64,000 nucleotides of DNA, from contig NZ_BATQ01000001.1 of assembly GCF_000739635.1 (NCBI RefSeq), positions 1 through 64,000 on the forward strand, in the 5' to 3' direction. Positions within the stretch are counted from its first letter, which is position 1, and the number at the start of each line of letters is the position of its first letter. Made by a program: the position numbers and the translations under genes. Under the pieces are notes generated by a model. It searched no databases and was not told where the DNA came from. It saw only the letters and a list, made by a program, of their open reading frames with translations. Below are positions 20,338 to 31,500 of this stretch, piece after piece. Source of the stretch: Verrucomicrobium sp. BvORR034 (GTDB taxonomy: Bacteria; Verrucomicrobiota; Verrucomicrobiia; Verrucomicrobiales; Verrucomicrobiaceae).

Positions 20338-21645
20338 TCATCCCCAGAGGCCCTGGAGCCGCTCTGCGGCGGGCACGGTATAAGGAAACTGAGCGCTCAA
20401 CCGATGGTCGGCGATGCCGGCCAGTTCGCGCAAGGCTCCATGAATGTGCTCCGGGCGCAGGCGGATGCCATTCCCGGCATCCGTGGACAGGGTGGCAGGA
20501 TTCACGGGCACGCAGAACTGTTGATCATCCGTGGCACCGATGACGCGATTCCCCTGGATGCCGCGCCCCATGAACATGACGGAGCCGATGGACCAGTGGT
20601 CCTTGCCGTTGCCCTTGTTGTACTGGGGCGTGCGGCCCATCTCACTCTGGATCACCACCACCAGCCGGTCGCGGATCTTGAGATCCTCCGCCCGGCGCAT
20701 GAGGTGGGCAATGCCGGCCAGGAACTCCGGGATGAGTTTCATCTGGTCCTTGTCGTTGTTCGCGTGGCTGTCGAACTGGCCGATGGTCAAGTTCGCGGAA
20801 ACGCACACGCCCGCCTTGAAGGAGGCGAGGGCGATCTCCACCTGCTGGGCGAGACGGGCCTTGGGGATCTCCGCCGGGATGTATGGCGTCACCCGCTGAA
20901 GGGCCTTGGAATTGAGCTGGGCAGCGTAGAGCATGCTCTCGGCACGCTCCACCCGCGGCAGCACCTGACGGGAGAGCCGGGCATCGGTCTGCGCCTTCAG
21001 GGTGCGCTCGATGCGGTCCAGCACAAAGTCATCGTGATAGGGCGACCGCTGCTGGCCCTCCACGCTGTCCGCATTGGCCACCCGCTGGAGGGAGGGCAGG
21101 TAGGGGATGCGCGACATGGGCACGAGGTTGCCGGTGTTGGAGTAGTTGCCAAACGTGAGGTAGGCGAGGGGACACTGCGGCCCCCGACAGGCGGCGACCA
21201 GCGCGGCGAAGGTGGGGTAGGCCAGACTGTCGAGATGCCCGGTGGCCATGTAGCGAGCACAAGGGGAGTGGTTGTTCACCGAATAGTCCAGGCCGTTCAC
21301 CACCAGGAGTTCGCTGCCGAACTCGGCAAAGAAGTCCTCATTGCTCATTCCAGCCCCGGCTTCCATGTGGGCCGCGTTGGGCGCAAACTTCAACTGGCCG
21401 CGGGTCTGGATGTCGCCGTTCCCATAGAGACGGTTGATGCCGTCGGTGCCTTTGGGATCCATGAGATAGGTCGTGTCCCAGCCGCCGGAGGCATTGAAGA
21501 CCACGTAGTACGGCCCTTCAAAGGCGTCCGGGTTGGCGGAGGCACTGCGGGCTTCCTCTGCGGCGAATCCCAACCCGGGAATCGCCACGGGTGCCGCCAC
21601 GCCCAGACCGGCCAGGCCGCACAGTTTTAGGAAATCACGTCTCAT
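20338..21645 (-). CDS. DUF1501 family exported protein
   Basis: 435-residue protein of the DUF1501 family, abundant in Planctomycetes and Verrucomicrobia and related to the alkaline phosphatase/sulfatase fold. The start MRRDFLKLCGLAGLG is a Tat-type signal with a long hydrophobic stretch. Family segments present include VFNASGGWDTTYLMD and SEMGRTPQYNKGNGKDHWS. It starts 17 bp after a large c-type-heme protein gene on the same strand, the usual DUF1501/PSCyt pairing. The biochemical role is not established; an envelope enzyme working beside a cytochrome-like partner is inferred. Confidence 0.88.
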   Translation of the reverse strand: MRRDFLKLCGLAGLGVAAPVAIPGLGFAAEEARSASANPDAFEGPYYVVFNASGGWDTTYLMDPKGTDGINRLYGNGDIQTRGQLKFAPNAAHMEAGAGMSNEDFFAEFGSELLVVNGLDYSVNNHSPCARYMATGHLDSLAYPTFAALVAACRGPQCPLAYLTFGNYSNTGNLVPMSRIPYLPSLQRVANADSVEGQQRSPYHDDFVLDRIERTLKAQTDARLSRQVLPRVERAESMLYAAQLNSKALQRVTPYIPAEIPKARLAQQVEIALASFKAGVCVSANLTIGQFDSHANNDKDQMKLIPEFLAGIAHLMRRAEDLKIRDRLVVVIQSEMGRTPQYNKGNGKDHWSIGSVMFMGRGIQGNRVIGATDDQQFCVPVNPATLSTDAGNGIRLRPEHIHGALRELAGIADHRLSAQFPYTVPAAERLQGLWG

Positions 21646-21662
21646 GTCATGGTGCTGGGTGG

Positions 21663-24032
21663 CTATTCGTAGAGGAAGTCCCGCTCCCGGAGCAGGCAGG
21701 TGACGACGGCGCGCCAGGCGCGCATGATGTAGCGGGGGTCCCTGATGCGGCCCACGCCCTCCACCCGGCAGGCGTAGATATCCAGCGGCTCCAGTCCCTG
21801 GCGCTCCCGGGCATCGCTGATGACGCCGGCAAAAAGATCGTAGATCCGCCCAACCTCCGGGGAGTCCGGGGCATCGTCCCGCCCGAGAATGAGGCGGTGC
21901 AGGTGCACAATCGCCTCCCGGATGCGGGCATCGGACTCGGGCGAGACACCGGGTTCGACATCCGGCTCGATCCCAGGAAACAACACTCGTGCGACAGGTG
22001 CCCTGGCGAAATCCACCGGCACATTCCGGCAGGCCACATCATTGGCCATGGCCCTCTGGATGGCCCCCATGGCACCGCTGGGGTCCGTGGCACGCTCCGT
22101 CACCTCCTTGGAGTCAATGCCACCGTACAGGAGCGCAAACTGCGGGTCTCGCAGCCGACCCCAGTCGCGGCCAAAGATGGCCGTGACTTTGCGCTCCAGC
22201 TGCTCTGGCATGAGCAGGCGGACCAAGCCCACGTCGGCCAACTCCGCCTGGCGATCAGCGTTCACCGCCAGATCCTGGGTGGCGAGCCCGTCCGCCCGGT
22301 AGAAGGGCGAGACGGCCCAGCCTTGGAGGATGGATTTGAAATTGTGGCCGGACTTCACAAACTCCGCGGCGATGCGGGCCACCTCCCGGCGCTGGGCCTG
22401 GTGGGCGTGCAGTCTGGCCTCATAGTGTGGCTCAGCAGGATCCTTGGGCGGCAGAAGGGTCTTGCGCCCTGTCAATACATAGAACCCATGTTCCACCATG
22501 GTGGTGGCGAAGCGCGGATCGCGCACCGTATGCTCACCCAGCCACTGCAAGGCCCGCCACCGCTGGTCGCCAGGCAGATCCTCGCCTTCAAAGCCGGGTG
22601 CGAAGACATCTTTGAACCAGCCATCCTTCCGCGGACCAAACACCCCCTCCAGGCTGTAGTAGTCCTGAAACACACCCGCTACGGGATCCAGTGTGCGATG
22701 GCACACCACGCACTCCGAGGCCTGCATGACGGGCACCTCAAACTTGGCCGACACCGCAGCAGCGTCTTTCACCCGAGCCGCCAGTTCCATCACGTCCACG
22801 CCCAGGAAATGCTGGTAGTACATGCGGGCCCGCAGGCGGTTCCGGTTGGTCTCCGTGGTGGGGTAGCGCCGCAGGTACTGAAAGAGGCTCATCATCCCGG
22901 CATGCGGGTAGAAGCCGGTGGGCGATTCCTGGTGGTCACGACCTGTGCGATTCTTCAATGATGGCAACCGGACCGGCACATACTCAAAGGGGTCCTCCAC
23001 GTTTTTAAACCGGTCCTTCACCTCCTCAAACAGACCATAACCCCGCGCCGTGTACGGCGAGATCATGATGTAGTCTGCCGTCGCGAGCTCGGTGAAAGGC
23101 CGGTTCTCCCGCACCATGTGCTTCACCAGCTCCATGGGTTCGCGGAGTAACGCTTCGCGGTAGTCATCGGCCAGCTTGTACCGCGCCTTCTGGCGGGCTT
23201 TCTCATCGGCGATGCTCGTGAGATCGTGCTTCTGCGTCCAGTGCCGGGTGGTGCTGAAGTGATCGTACGACAGGGCACTTTCCGCCCCATCGCCATAGCC
23301 CCGCGTGAGGAAGATATCATTGAATGCCTCGGCCAGTCTGTCGTAGAAGGCCTCCTCCTTCATCACTGTCTCAAGCACAGCAGGCAGGGCTTTGAGCCCA
23401 CCCTGACCGATCTGCCTGTCTTCGTCGGCAGTGGGCAGCCGTCCTGCGAGGGAGAGGGTCAGTCTTCGCAAGAGGCGGCGGTCGTCCACCATGGTCACGC
23501 CCGCAAAGAAATCAGTCTCCGGACCGGACAACTTGGCGGGCACCGACAAGGCAGCCTGCCAGGTGCCAGCTTGCACCCGCTGGACGAAATGCTCCAGCAC
23601 CTGGAAGCGCGGCGAGCCCGGCTTCAGCACATCTTCTCCGCCATGGTCCAACCCTCCACTGGCCTTCATCAGGAGACGGGAGCCATCCTTTTCCCGGACA
23701 CCTGCCATCTTCTGAAAGGTGGTTTGATTGTGCTGCCAGGACTCCTGCTGATGGGGGCTGGAGTCCTTGGCCGGATCGTGCAGAATGAACTCGCTGTCCT
23801 CCGCATCGCCCCCCTGCTTGTGACACTTCAAGCAGGACTGGGCTCCCACTTGAAGCCAGACCGTCTTAAAGGGATCGACCCCTTTTGCGGGGATCACTCC
23901 GGCAGCGCAGGGCGTGGCCTCCGCGGCGGCACTGAGAGGGTACACCGGCAGGCCGGCCAATGAAAGCATACCCGACCAGACCAGCAGGATCGACCTGGAC
24001 CGGTTGAGTGAGAGCGGCAGCGGGGAGTCCAT
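21663..24032 (-). CDS. planctomycete-type cytochrome protein (PSCyt/DUF1549-like)
   Basis: 789-residue exported protein. A signal-like stretch (about 13-37) is followed by a c-type heme motif CLKCH at 67-71. The segment LRRLTLSLAGRLPTADE (about 188-204) is the DUF1549 signature. A second heme motif, CVVCH, lies at 441-445 within the typical CHRTLDPVAGVFQDYYSLEG context. The remaining C-terminal third resembles the PSD1-type region. Two hemes suggest electron transfer outside the cytoplasm. It lies upstream of and is coupled to the DUF1501 gene. These pairs are frequently multiplied in this superphylum; the substrate is unknown. Confidence 0.85.
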   Translation of the reverse strand: MDSPLPLSLNRSRSILLVWSGMLSLAGLPVYPLSAAAEATPCAAGVIPAKGVDPFKTVWLQVGAQSCLKCHKQGGDAEDSEFILHDPAKDSSPHQQESWQHNQTTFQKMAGVREKDGSRLLMKASGGLDHGGEDVLKPGSPRFQVLEHFVQRVQAGTWQAALSVPAKLSGPETDFFAGVTMVDDRRLLRRLTLSLAGRLPTADEDRQIGQGGLKALPAVLETVMKEEAFYDRLAEAFNDIFLTRGYGDGAESALSYDHFSTTRHWTQKHDLTSIADEKARQKARYKLADDYREALLREPMELVKHMVRENRPFTELATADYIMISPYTARGYGLFEEVKDRFKNVEDPFEYVPVRLPSLKNRTGRDHQESPTGFYPHAGMMSLFQYLRRYPTTETNRNRLRARMYYQHFLGVDVMELAARVKDAAAVSAKFEVPVMQASECVVCHRTLDPVAGVFQDYYSLEGVFGPRKDGWFKDVFAPGFEGEDLPGDQRWRALQWLGEHTVRDPRFATTMVEHGFYVLTGRKTLLPPKDPAEPHYEARLHAHQAQRREVARIAAEFVKSGHNFKSILQGWAVSPFYRADGLATQDLAVNADRQAELADVGLVRLLMPEQLERKVTAIFGRDWGRLRDPQFALLYGGIDSKEVTERATDPSGAMGAIQRAMANDVACRNVPVDFARAPVARVLFPGIEPDVEPGVSPESDARIREAIVHLHRLILGRDDAPDSPEVGRIYDLFAGVISDARERQGLEPLDIYACRVEGVGRIRDPRYIMRAWRAVVTCLLRERDFLYE

Positions 24033-24276
24033 GGATCAAGGACAAGTCCGGACAAAATACGGCAAAGCTGGACATACGTTGCAAGTTCACAGGTATTGCA
24101 TCCCGACTCCATCGTCAGGGCCTGGAAGCGTGTTTACCTCGCGATTGAGGCTTGAGCTTTCCAGGATTTTTGCTTTGTGGGAAGTGTTAACTCTTGCCCT
24201 TGAGTAAGTCCCTTTCTGCGATGGTGAATGAAGATGTCTGGCATCCCTCGCCCTCCGCCAAAACCCGCCCCCCACG

Positions 24277-26988
24277 ATGAACTATCTAGTCCACAAGCAC
24301 GGACAGCAGCTTGGTCCTTTTTCCGAAGCCACTCTGCGTCAGAAACTCGCGACCGGTGAATTCGCGCTGATGGACATGGCCTGGCGCGAGGGCCTGCCCG
24401 GCTGGATGCCGCTGAAAAACGTGCTTCCGCCGGAAATGGCACCCCTGCCAGGGACGCCCCCCGCTCCAGCGCCTCCGCCCCTGCCCCCGCGGCAGCCCGT
24501 ACCGCAGGCCGCAGCGCCCCTGCCTGCTCCCGCAGACATCCCCCTGCGTCAGCCAGTGGCATCGCCAGCTCTTGACCGGACTTTCCCGGCGGGGGCAGGC
24601 AAGCCTGCGTTGAAGCGGCAACGCCCCCTCTGGCCGTGGGTGCTGGGGGCTGTGATCCTCTGCGGATTTGGCCTGCTCTTCACGATCGGTTTCCTCGTGC
24701 TGCAGAAGGTGAACAAGCAAGTCACTGCAGCCAGCAGCGCAGAGAAGTCTCTCTTTGAGGACCGGGCCGGACATCGCACGGTTTGGAAGAAGTCCTCGTA
24801 CAAGGCATCGGGACCCGCCGAGGATCCACCTCAAGGAGTGTTTGAAAAAGTCCACTACCGGTCCGACGCAGGCTCCCTGGTGGCCTACATCACCCCCGAC
24901 CCCAAGGATGGGAAGAAGCATCCGGCTATTGTCTGGGCCCACGGCGGGTTCGGCGGCATCGGCAGCTTTTTCTGGGACGATGCCTCCAAGTATGATGACC
25001 AGTCGGCCCGCGCCTTCCGCGAGGCGAGTATTGTGCTCATGACACCGTCCTGGCGGGGTGAGAACGACAACCCGGGAAGGTTCGAACTGTTCTTCGGCGA
25101 GGTGAATGACCTCCTGGCCGCCGTGAAACATGTGAAGACGCTGCCCTATGTGGACCCCAACCGCGTGTACATCGGCGGGCACAGCACGGGTGGCACGCTC
25201 ACGCTCCTGGCCAGTACGGCCTCGGACCAGTTCCGTGCGGCGTTCTCCTTTGGCGGCATGCCGGATGGGCGCGAAGTGCTCTACGCTGGCGAGGGGTTTG
25301 GCAACACACCGTATGATTCGTTGAAGGAGCGCGAGAGCCTGCTGCGCAGCCCCATCCGGTACACCCGGTTCATCACGCGTCCCACGTTCTACTTTGAAGG
25401 TGAAGACAACCCCACCTTTGCCGAGAGCGCCCAGAAGATGGGCAGGCGGGCGGCCAACATCAACGTGCCCTTCCAGGCCTACACCTTGCCCGGCACCCAC
25501 TTTGACATCGTGCATCCCGTCACTGGCCTGGTGGCGAAGAAGATCCTGGCCGACACCGGTGATACCTGCAATGTGACCTTCACTGATGCCGAACTGCGCA
25601 CAGCGTACGATGAAGCGTTCAGTCACACGCTGGGCACCGTGCTAAGGGCCTGGCTCAAAGATGGCGGAGACCTTACCAAGGCGCTGAAGGATCTGAAGGC
25701 AGATGATACCGAGCCGCGCACGACCAACGATGTCAAACTGCTGACGCAGACCGTGGACAAGCTGCGGGGCGCACCCGCGAGTCCCGCCATCACCACCCAG
25801 ATGGCTGCCCTCACCGAGATCTGCGACAGCGTAACAGACTCCGACATCTATGATGCCCTGATCGAGGAAGTGCTGCCTGGAGTTCATTCCTGGGCCAAGA
25901 AACGGCTGGGAGATTCGACCACGTTCGCTGCGGCCTCAGGCGAAGACCCCAGTGAGGCGGCCCAGTTCCTCCAGGTGCTGCAATACATCCTGGAGTATGG
26001 CGAGACAGGGAAAGCACGGCCCCTCGTTGTCGTGGCCGCCCGCAACGGGGTGGGACAGGAGGACTACACATGGACTTCATTGTTTAACACCTTCTCCGCG
26101 GACCCGGAGCAGATGACGCTGCTGATAAAGGATCTGAAAGGCAGCCTGCCACCAGGTTTCGCGGGGGTGGCGCTGCTTGACTCCGCGAACCAAGCCCGCC
26201 TGAAGGATAAGTGGAAGGGCGTCCACCCCTATGACACGGAAGCAGGCGTCACCCGGCTTCAAGAGTGGCTGGAGAGCCGCGATAAGGAAACCACCAGCTA
26301 CGCCCACAGTACTGCGGTGGGACTGGCCTATCTCTCGCCGGCGAATCGAGCGAAACTGCTGCCGGTGGCCCTGGCTCATCCCGATGAAGAGGTGCGGCTG
26401 GAGGCCGCGTGGGCAGACCTGAAGAATGAGGGTACCACGGGCCTGGAAGTGCTCCAGAAGGCCTGCCTGGACGTCAACCGCTCCAGCACCGCCAAACGCT
26501 ACCTGGAGGAACTCAAACACGCCGCTGACATCCCAGCCGCTGCAAAGGAACCGGAGTTCGCCGCGAAGGCCACGATGTCTGAATGGCTGCAACATCCCAA
26601 CGAGCTCGGGTCCCCGCCGCTGAGCCTGGAGGTCTATGACAAAACGGAGCTCTACTGGCCCCCCCGGCAGAAGAAGATTCCGCTGTGGCTGTTTAAGTTC
26701 ACCTATCGCTTCGACAGCGACGAAGGCGAGGCTGCCAAGGAGGTCAAAACCAGCTACGGCATGGTGGGCACCATGACGTGGTCCTTCTTTGCTGAAGACG
26801 CCGCCGCGCCCACGCCCGGGCACCTCTACGTCAAACACTGCGCCCTGGAACTGCAGCACCTGGCTGAAGACGATGAGGACGAAGAAGAAGAAAACAAGCC
26901 AGACAAGAAGAAACTGACCTCCGAGGAGTGGCAGGCCGAGGCGCGGAAACAGTTGGAGAAAGGCAATCCGGGCAGGAGTTTTGAATGA
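24277..26988 (+). CDS. GYF_2 domain-membrane anchor-alpha/beta hydrolase fusion
   Basis: 903-residue protein. Residues 1-50 form a GYF_2-type domain (YLVHKHGQQLGPFSEATLRQ, then WREGLPGWMPL), followed by a Pro-rich linker (55-95) and one membrane helix (119-143). Residues 155-430 are an alpha/beta hydrolase of the dienelactone hydrolase/S9 type: oxyanion segment AHGGFGG, nucleophile elbow GGHSTGGT (Ser303), acid near FEGEDNP (Asp377) and PGTHFD (His408). The C-terminal 470 residues are unassigned, possibly with HEAT-like helices near AHPDEEVRLEAAW, and end in an acidic then basic tail. With a cytoplasmic N-terminus the hydrolase would be periplasmic. Two large envelope genes follow on the same strand. 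Confidence 0.75.
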   Translation: MNYLVHKHGQQLGPFSEATLRQKLATGEFALMDMAWREGLPGWMPLKNVLPPEMAPLPGTPPAPAPPPLPPRQPVPQAAAPLPAPADIPLRQPVASPALDRTFPAGAGKPALKRQRPLWPWVLGAVILCGFGLLFTIGFLVLQKVNKQVTAASSAEKSLFEDRAGHRTVWKKSSYKASGPAEDPPQGVFEKVHYRSDAGSLVAYITPDPKDGKKHPAIVWAHGGFGGIGSFFWDDASKYDDQSARAFREASIVLMTPSWRGENDNPGRFELFFGEVNDLLAAVKHVKTLPYVDPNRVYIGGHSTGGTLTLLASTASDQFRAAFSFGGMPDGREVLYAGEGFGNTPYDSLKERESLLRSPIRYTRFITRPTFYFEGEDNPTFAESAQKMGRRAANINVPFQAYTLPGTHFDIVHPVTGLVAKKILADTGDTCNVTFTDAELRTAYDEAFSHTLGTVLRAWLKDGGDLTKALKDLKADDTEPRTTNDVKLLTQTVDKLRGAPASPAITTQMAALTEICDSVTDSDIYDALIEEVLPGVHSWAKKRLGDSTTFAAASGEDPSEAAQFLQVLQYILEYGETGKARPLVVVAARNGVGQEDYTWTSLFNTFSADPEQMTLLIKDLKGSLPPGFAGVALLDSANQARLKDKWKGVHPYDTEAGVTRLQEWLESRDKETTSYAHSTAVGLAYLSPANRAKLLPVALAHPDEEVRLEAAWADLKNEGTTGLEVLQKACLDVNRSSTAKRYLEELKHAADIPAAAKEPEFAAKATMSEWLQHPNELGSPPLSLEVYDKTELYWPPRQKKIPLWLFKFTYRFDSDEGEAAKEVKTSYGMVGTMTWSFFAEDAAAPTPGHLYVKHCALELQHLAEDDEDEEEENKPDKKKLTSEEWQAEARKQLEKGNPGRSFE

Positions 26989-27129
26989 CGGCGTAGGTTC
27001 GAAAGCGAGCGGGGGATGGCATTTGCGCGGTCCCTGCTCCGACCTGCCAAATATTTTTCCAAACTCATTCAACATTCACGCCGGTGGATGTTCAATGCTC
27101 TCCACTGACTGTTTGGTCTTGCTCACACG

Positions 27130-28563
27130 ATGTGGAGTGTCCGGTCCATTTTATTCGGGACGATTGTCTCCTGGTTTGCCCTCGCTGGTGCCTGGCTATG
27201 CATCGCCGCAGGGCAGCCTGATGCTGTGGAGGCATCGCCCCCGCCCGCCTGGTGGGTTTGGAATCGCACCACATCGCTGACGGCGGAGGAAGCCGCGACG
27301 ATCCAAAGGCACGGGGTCAAAGAGTTGCAGTGGAACCTGGGCACGCTGACGCGCAAAGGCACCCAGTGGACTGGCGCGGAGAAGTTGTACCTGCCTGCAC
27401 GGGTGAAGGAGGTGTCCATCATCCCGGTGGTGCGTCTCCATCATGCACCTGCCACCATCGCGGAACCGGCGGCGGATGAAGCACTGGCCGAGCTGCTTTC
27501 AAGGCTCTGCGGACGTCTGGACTGCAAAACGCTGCAGTTGGACTACGACTGCCCTGACCGCTTGCTGTCCCGCTATGCGGAGGCATTGAGCAAGATCCGC
27601 AAGCGCATCGCCCCGGTGCGTCTGAGCGTCACCGCCCTGGCAGGCTGGCCCAGGGTGGCAGGGTTCGAGGAACTGTGCGCCAGCGCAGATGAACTGGTGC
27701 CCATGTTCTACGACCTGGAGGAGGACGCTGTCGCGGAGCGCCGGGCACCATTGCTCTCCGACACCACGGTGCGCGAGCAGATCCCGCTCTGGGCACGCTG
27801 CACAACGAACTGGAGGGCCGGGCTCCCCAACTTTACCCGTGTGACGGTGCTGGATGCGGAGGACAAAACCCTGGGACACGTGGACACCTGGCGCTGGGAG
27901 ACGCTGGTCTATGATCCCGCGTGGGAGGTGCGGTCCTCCACCACCCAAGGCATGACGGAACTGCGCGCCAGATCCGCGAGCAAGGTGGGGCGCAATCCAG
28001 TGGCCCAGGGTGGCGGACTCCTGGTACGGTGGCCGGACCTGAAGGTGCTGCAAGCTGCCAGTGAGTCTGCCCGCGCCGCAGGGGCGCGTGGCGTGGTCCT
28101 GTTCAAACTGCCGCAGGCGGATTCCCCCAGCGGATGGAGTTTGAGCACCGTCCTTGGAGCTTTGAATGACAAAGCACTGAAGGAATTGCGGCCCGCGCCA
28201 CAAGACTTCCGACTGCTGCAGGAAGGATCCCGGCTTACGCTGGTGCATCAAGGAAGCATGGATCTGCCTCCGCGATTTGGGCCAGCTTCACATGACTTGG
28301 ATGCAGACTCCGCCCGGTCTGGCTGGAGCCTTGAACTCGACCTGCCTCCTGCCGCACTCGCTGAGTTCACCGCCGGTGACTTCGCAGGTCGCGACACGCA
28401 GCAGGAACAAAAGACCGGGCACGTCGTGGTACAACTTCCCCATCTGCGCAGCGGCGGCAGCCTCAGTTCTGGTTATTTCCAGTATCTCCATCCGCCGGCC
28501 GTGTTGCGCTGGCGCATTCCCCAGCTCTCACCTCTATGGCAAACCGCCGCTCCCTCCCACTAG
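27130..28563 (+). CDS. DUF3142 domain-containing exported protein
   Basis: 477 residues. A signal peptide (about 6-28) is followed by AWWVWNRTTSLTAEE. A domain of about 40-240 matches DUF3142: LQLDYDCPDRLLSRYAE and LSVTALAGWP are the tell-tale strands, resembling a glycoside hydrolase TIM barrel of unknown activity. The rest (about 240-477) is not assigned. The next gene starts 28 bp before this one stops, in another frame, so translation is probably coupled. The family is usually found in envelope gene groups of Bacteroidetes and Verrucomicrobia; no substrate is known. Confidence 0.78.
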   Translation: MWSVRSILFGTIVSWFALAGAWLCIAAGQPDAVEASPPPAWWVWNRTTSLTAEEAATIQRHGVKELQWNLGTLTRKGTQWTGAEKLYLPARVKEVSIIPVVRLHHAPATIAEPAADEALAELLSRLCGRLDCKTLQLDYDCPDRLLSRYAEALSKIRKRIAPVRLSVTALAGWPRVAGFEELCASADELVPMFYDLEEDAVAERRAPLLSDTTVREQIPLWARCTTNWRAGLPNFTRVTVLDAEDKTLGHVDTWRWETLVYDPAWEVRSSTTQGMTELRARSASKVGRNPVAQGGGLLVRWPDLKVLQAASESARAAGARGVVLFKLPQADSPSGWSLSTVLGALNDKALKELRPAPQDFRLLQEGSRLTLVHQGSMDLPPRFGPASHDLDADSARSGWSLELDLPPAALAEFTAGDFAGRDTQQEQKTGHVVVQLPHLRSGGSLSSGYFQYLHPPAVLRWRIPQLSPLWQTAAPSH

Positions 28564-31500
28564 CCTTGCTTGCCGCGGGCACCTGTCTGGCTGTTCCAGG
28601 CAAGGTGAACTCCTGTGGCCCGATGTACTATGCCGCTGCCCCAGCGCTGGCGGCGTTTCCCGAGCGGCATCCGGTGAAGACGATGCTGGATCTGTTTGCT
28701 GAGTCACAGAAGGCTGGCGCTTCCCCAGATCAGGAGCCCGTGCCATTGCTGGTGCGGCGCCTGCTGTCTCAAAGCAGGGAGGAGGCCATTCAGGCCATCG
28801 ACCATGCCATGACGGTGAATCGCACGCCCGGATATTATCAAGCCCGCATGGCCAATCTGCTGTGGGATCTGCGCGACCTGCGTTTTGCCTGGGAAGGAAA
28901 CTTCAACGACGAGGCCAAAGCCTACGTGGAGTGGCGGGTAAAGCAGTACGAGAGTGAAAAGCGTGGCCTTCCGCCCAGCATGGCGGCAGAGCATCGCAAA
29001 GTAGAGGAGGGTTGGTGGTTGTCTCCCCAGCAGAAGGTGGAAGAGGAGCGCAAGCTGGCGATGGAACAAGCCGCCATCAAAGCGGGAATTGAAGAAGGGG
29101 AACGCGCCATTGCCCAGGCATCGCCCGCGCTGGCCCCTCACTGGATGGTGGCGAGAGGTGGAGCAGCCTTCCGCCGTGGAGCGCTGGAAGAAGCGGCGGG
29201 ATGGTTCGAAAAGGTGGTGCAGCAGCACGCAGGGCATCCCCGGCGGGAGACTGCGCTGTTCATGATAGCCCGCCTGAAGATCGAGGAAGCCCGGCGTATT
29301 TCGCGGAAACAACCCGAGGCGGAAGCGGGGCCTCATGACCTGCCCGAGAGGCTGTCCAACGCCCTGGAGGAGGCCGAACACGCTCTGGATGACTACGCCA
29401 AGGAGCATCCCAAAGGGCGCTACTCTGTCGAGTTGGCCGGTTGGCGGGGAGCCATACACACCCTGGCCGGGCAACACTGGCTCGCCCTCGGTGACTATGT
29501 CACGCAACTGGATCACGCAGACCATTCAGAAGTGCGTGAATCCGCCGGGCGTGAGATCGAACGCTGTCTCAAGGAGCTGTTGTTGTCGGACAAGGTCGAG
29601 GATGATCCAGAGGGCATCCAGACCGTGCTGGTTCTGCTTGCCGCCAGCCCACCAGCAACGCTCCGGGTCATGGGGTATCTTCTGGATGGTCCGGCCAATC
29701 TTGGCTATGAGGCCCGTTATTGGGACGAAAGCTATCTGAACCAGGAGAAGCTGGACAGGATCAAGACCATGCTGAACCGGTCCCGTCATACGGACATGCT
29801 GCAACAGCTGGCGGGTGCGGCCATCGACCACGAGAAGGCATTCAAGACAGCGAAGTGGCATCCTAAATTTGTGGCCTTGATGGCCTGGGCCGCGACGGAA
29901 GGAGGCGAACATGCCCAAGCCCTCCGCCTCTGCGAACGCCAGCCCGAAGCTCTGGCGGACAGCGACGACCTCCAGTACTGCCGCGCTGTCGCCTTGCAAC
30001 GCCTGGGAGACGACGCCAGGGCTGCTGAGGCGTTGCAAGCCCTGCGGGCCCGCTTTCCCGGAAGTCCGCTCTCCAAAGGGCTGGCACTCCGGCAGGCCCA
30101 AAGTCTGCACCGGCTGGGACGTGATGGCGAAGCCATCGTGGTCCTGAACGTAGCCGTCGCGGCCATCGAGTCGGCGGAACGGGAGCCCCTTCCAGACGGT
30201 GAAAAACCCCCTGTCTTCCTGCACTCCTACGAGGAACTCCGCCAGTACTTGGACGTGCTGGAGCAGTTCTGCCCTGTGCCGCAACTGGAAGCAGCGCTGC
30301 AATCGCCACAGCTGACTAACCCCTCCGCCTTGCGCCTTCATCAGCTCACGGTGGCCCGCCTGCTGGCGGCTGAGGACTGGACCTCCCTGCGCCGGGTGCT
30401 GGACCATCCTCCCGAAGGAGCGGGTGCCCTCCAGGCAGATGAACTGGACCGGCTGGAACAAATCTACGCAGACTGGGAATGGCGCCAGCCCTCGCCGATG
30501 TATTTCTATGCCACCAGGAGTTTGCACGCCGGCCTTGGGCGGGCGTTTCTGTTATTGCATGAACCCCTGCGTGACAGCATGGAGCCTGGTCAAAAAGCCC
30601 TCTGGCACTGGAGCCTCGCCACGACTTGGGAAGCCTGCCGGGGCCAGCTGATCCTGTCCGCCGTCCACGCAGGCCCGGGCAGCTACATGGCCAGCGATCA
30701 TCGCCAGATGGAGCTCCGCCTTCGCGCAAATGCCCTGGCCTTGGGATACCGATCCGACACCGTCAATCGAGAGCTGGAGTCGCGCGATGAACTGCGCCAC
30801 TCCTACGATCACTGCCTTCAGGCTGCAGATGCAGCTCCAGGCACGCCACTGGCCGCCCGGGCTCTGTTCAAGGCTCTCGAAAGCCTGCGGCGGATGGCCG
30901 AAGTGACACCGTATGCCCAGGGACGGGCATTCGAAGCGGATTGGGGGAGCGTTTCCCGGCAGCTGTATGATCGCCTGCTCAAAGAATGCCCACAGTCACC
31001 CGAGGCCACGCGACTCGCCGCGTGGTGGGACTTTGCCGCCACTCCTGAGCTTCATGACTGGATGCCAGGAAACGGCTATCCGGCCGGGGAAGACTATACG
31101 ATCCGCGATATCCTGGTGCCCGATCCGTCGGTGAAGGGCCGTGAACGTTGGGACCAGCAAACCTGGCAAAGAGAATCCGAACGCAGACGCCAGTTCGGTG
31201 TCCTGCGGGAGCGCATCCAGAAGCTCGGAAACTACTTAGAAAGCCGCGGTCTGGAGGCGGCCAGAACGGAATCCAAGGCCATCCGGGAGGCCCTGATCCC
31301 GCTGGCCGATGTCCTGGAATGGACGGAAGCCATCAATGCTTTGGATGGGACGGACCTCATGTTGAACCAGGCTTCACCAGACCTGGACGCTGTGAAACGT
31401 TATTTCCTCCACACCAGTGGTCCTCCGGTTGAGGAGCCCCCTGTCATTGCTGGCATTCCCGTGCGGACAACAGCGTCGGATGGAATGGAAGACCTTCGCG

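Noticed and set aside
21591-22961. 456-residue open frame antisense to the DUF1501/PSCyt junction
   Set aside because: Overlaps two supported genes on the other strand and shows no recognisable domain.
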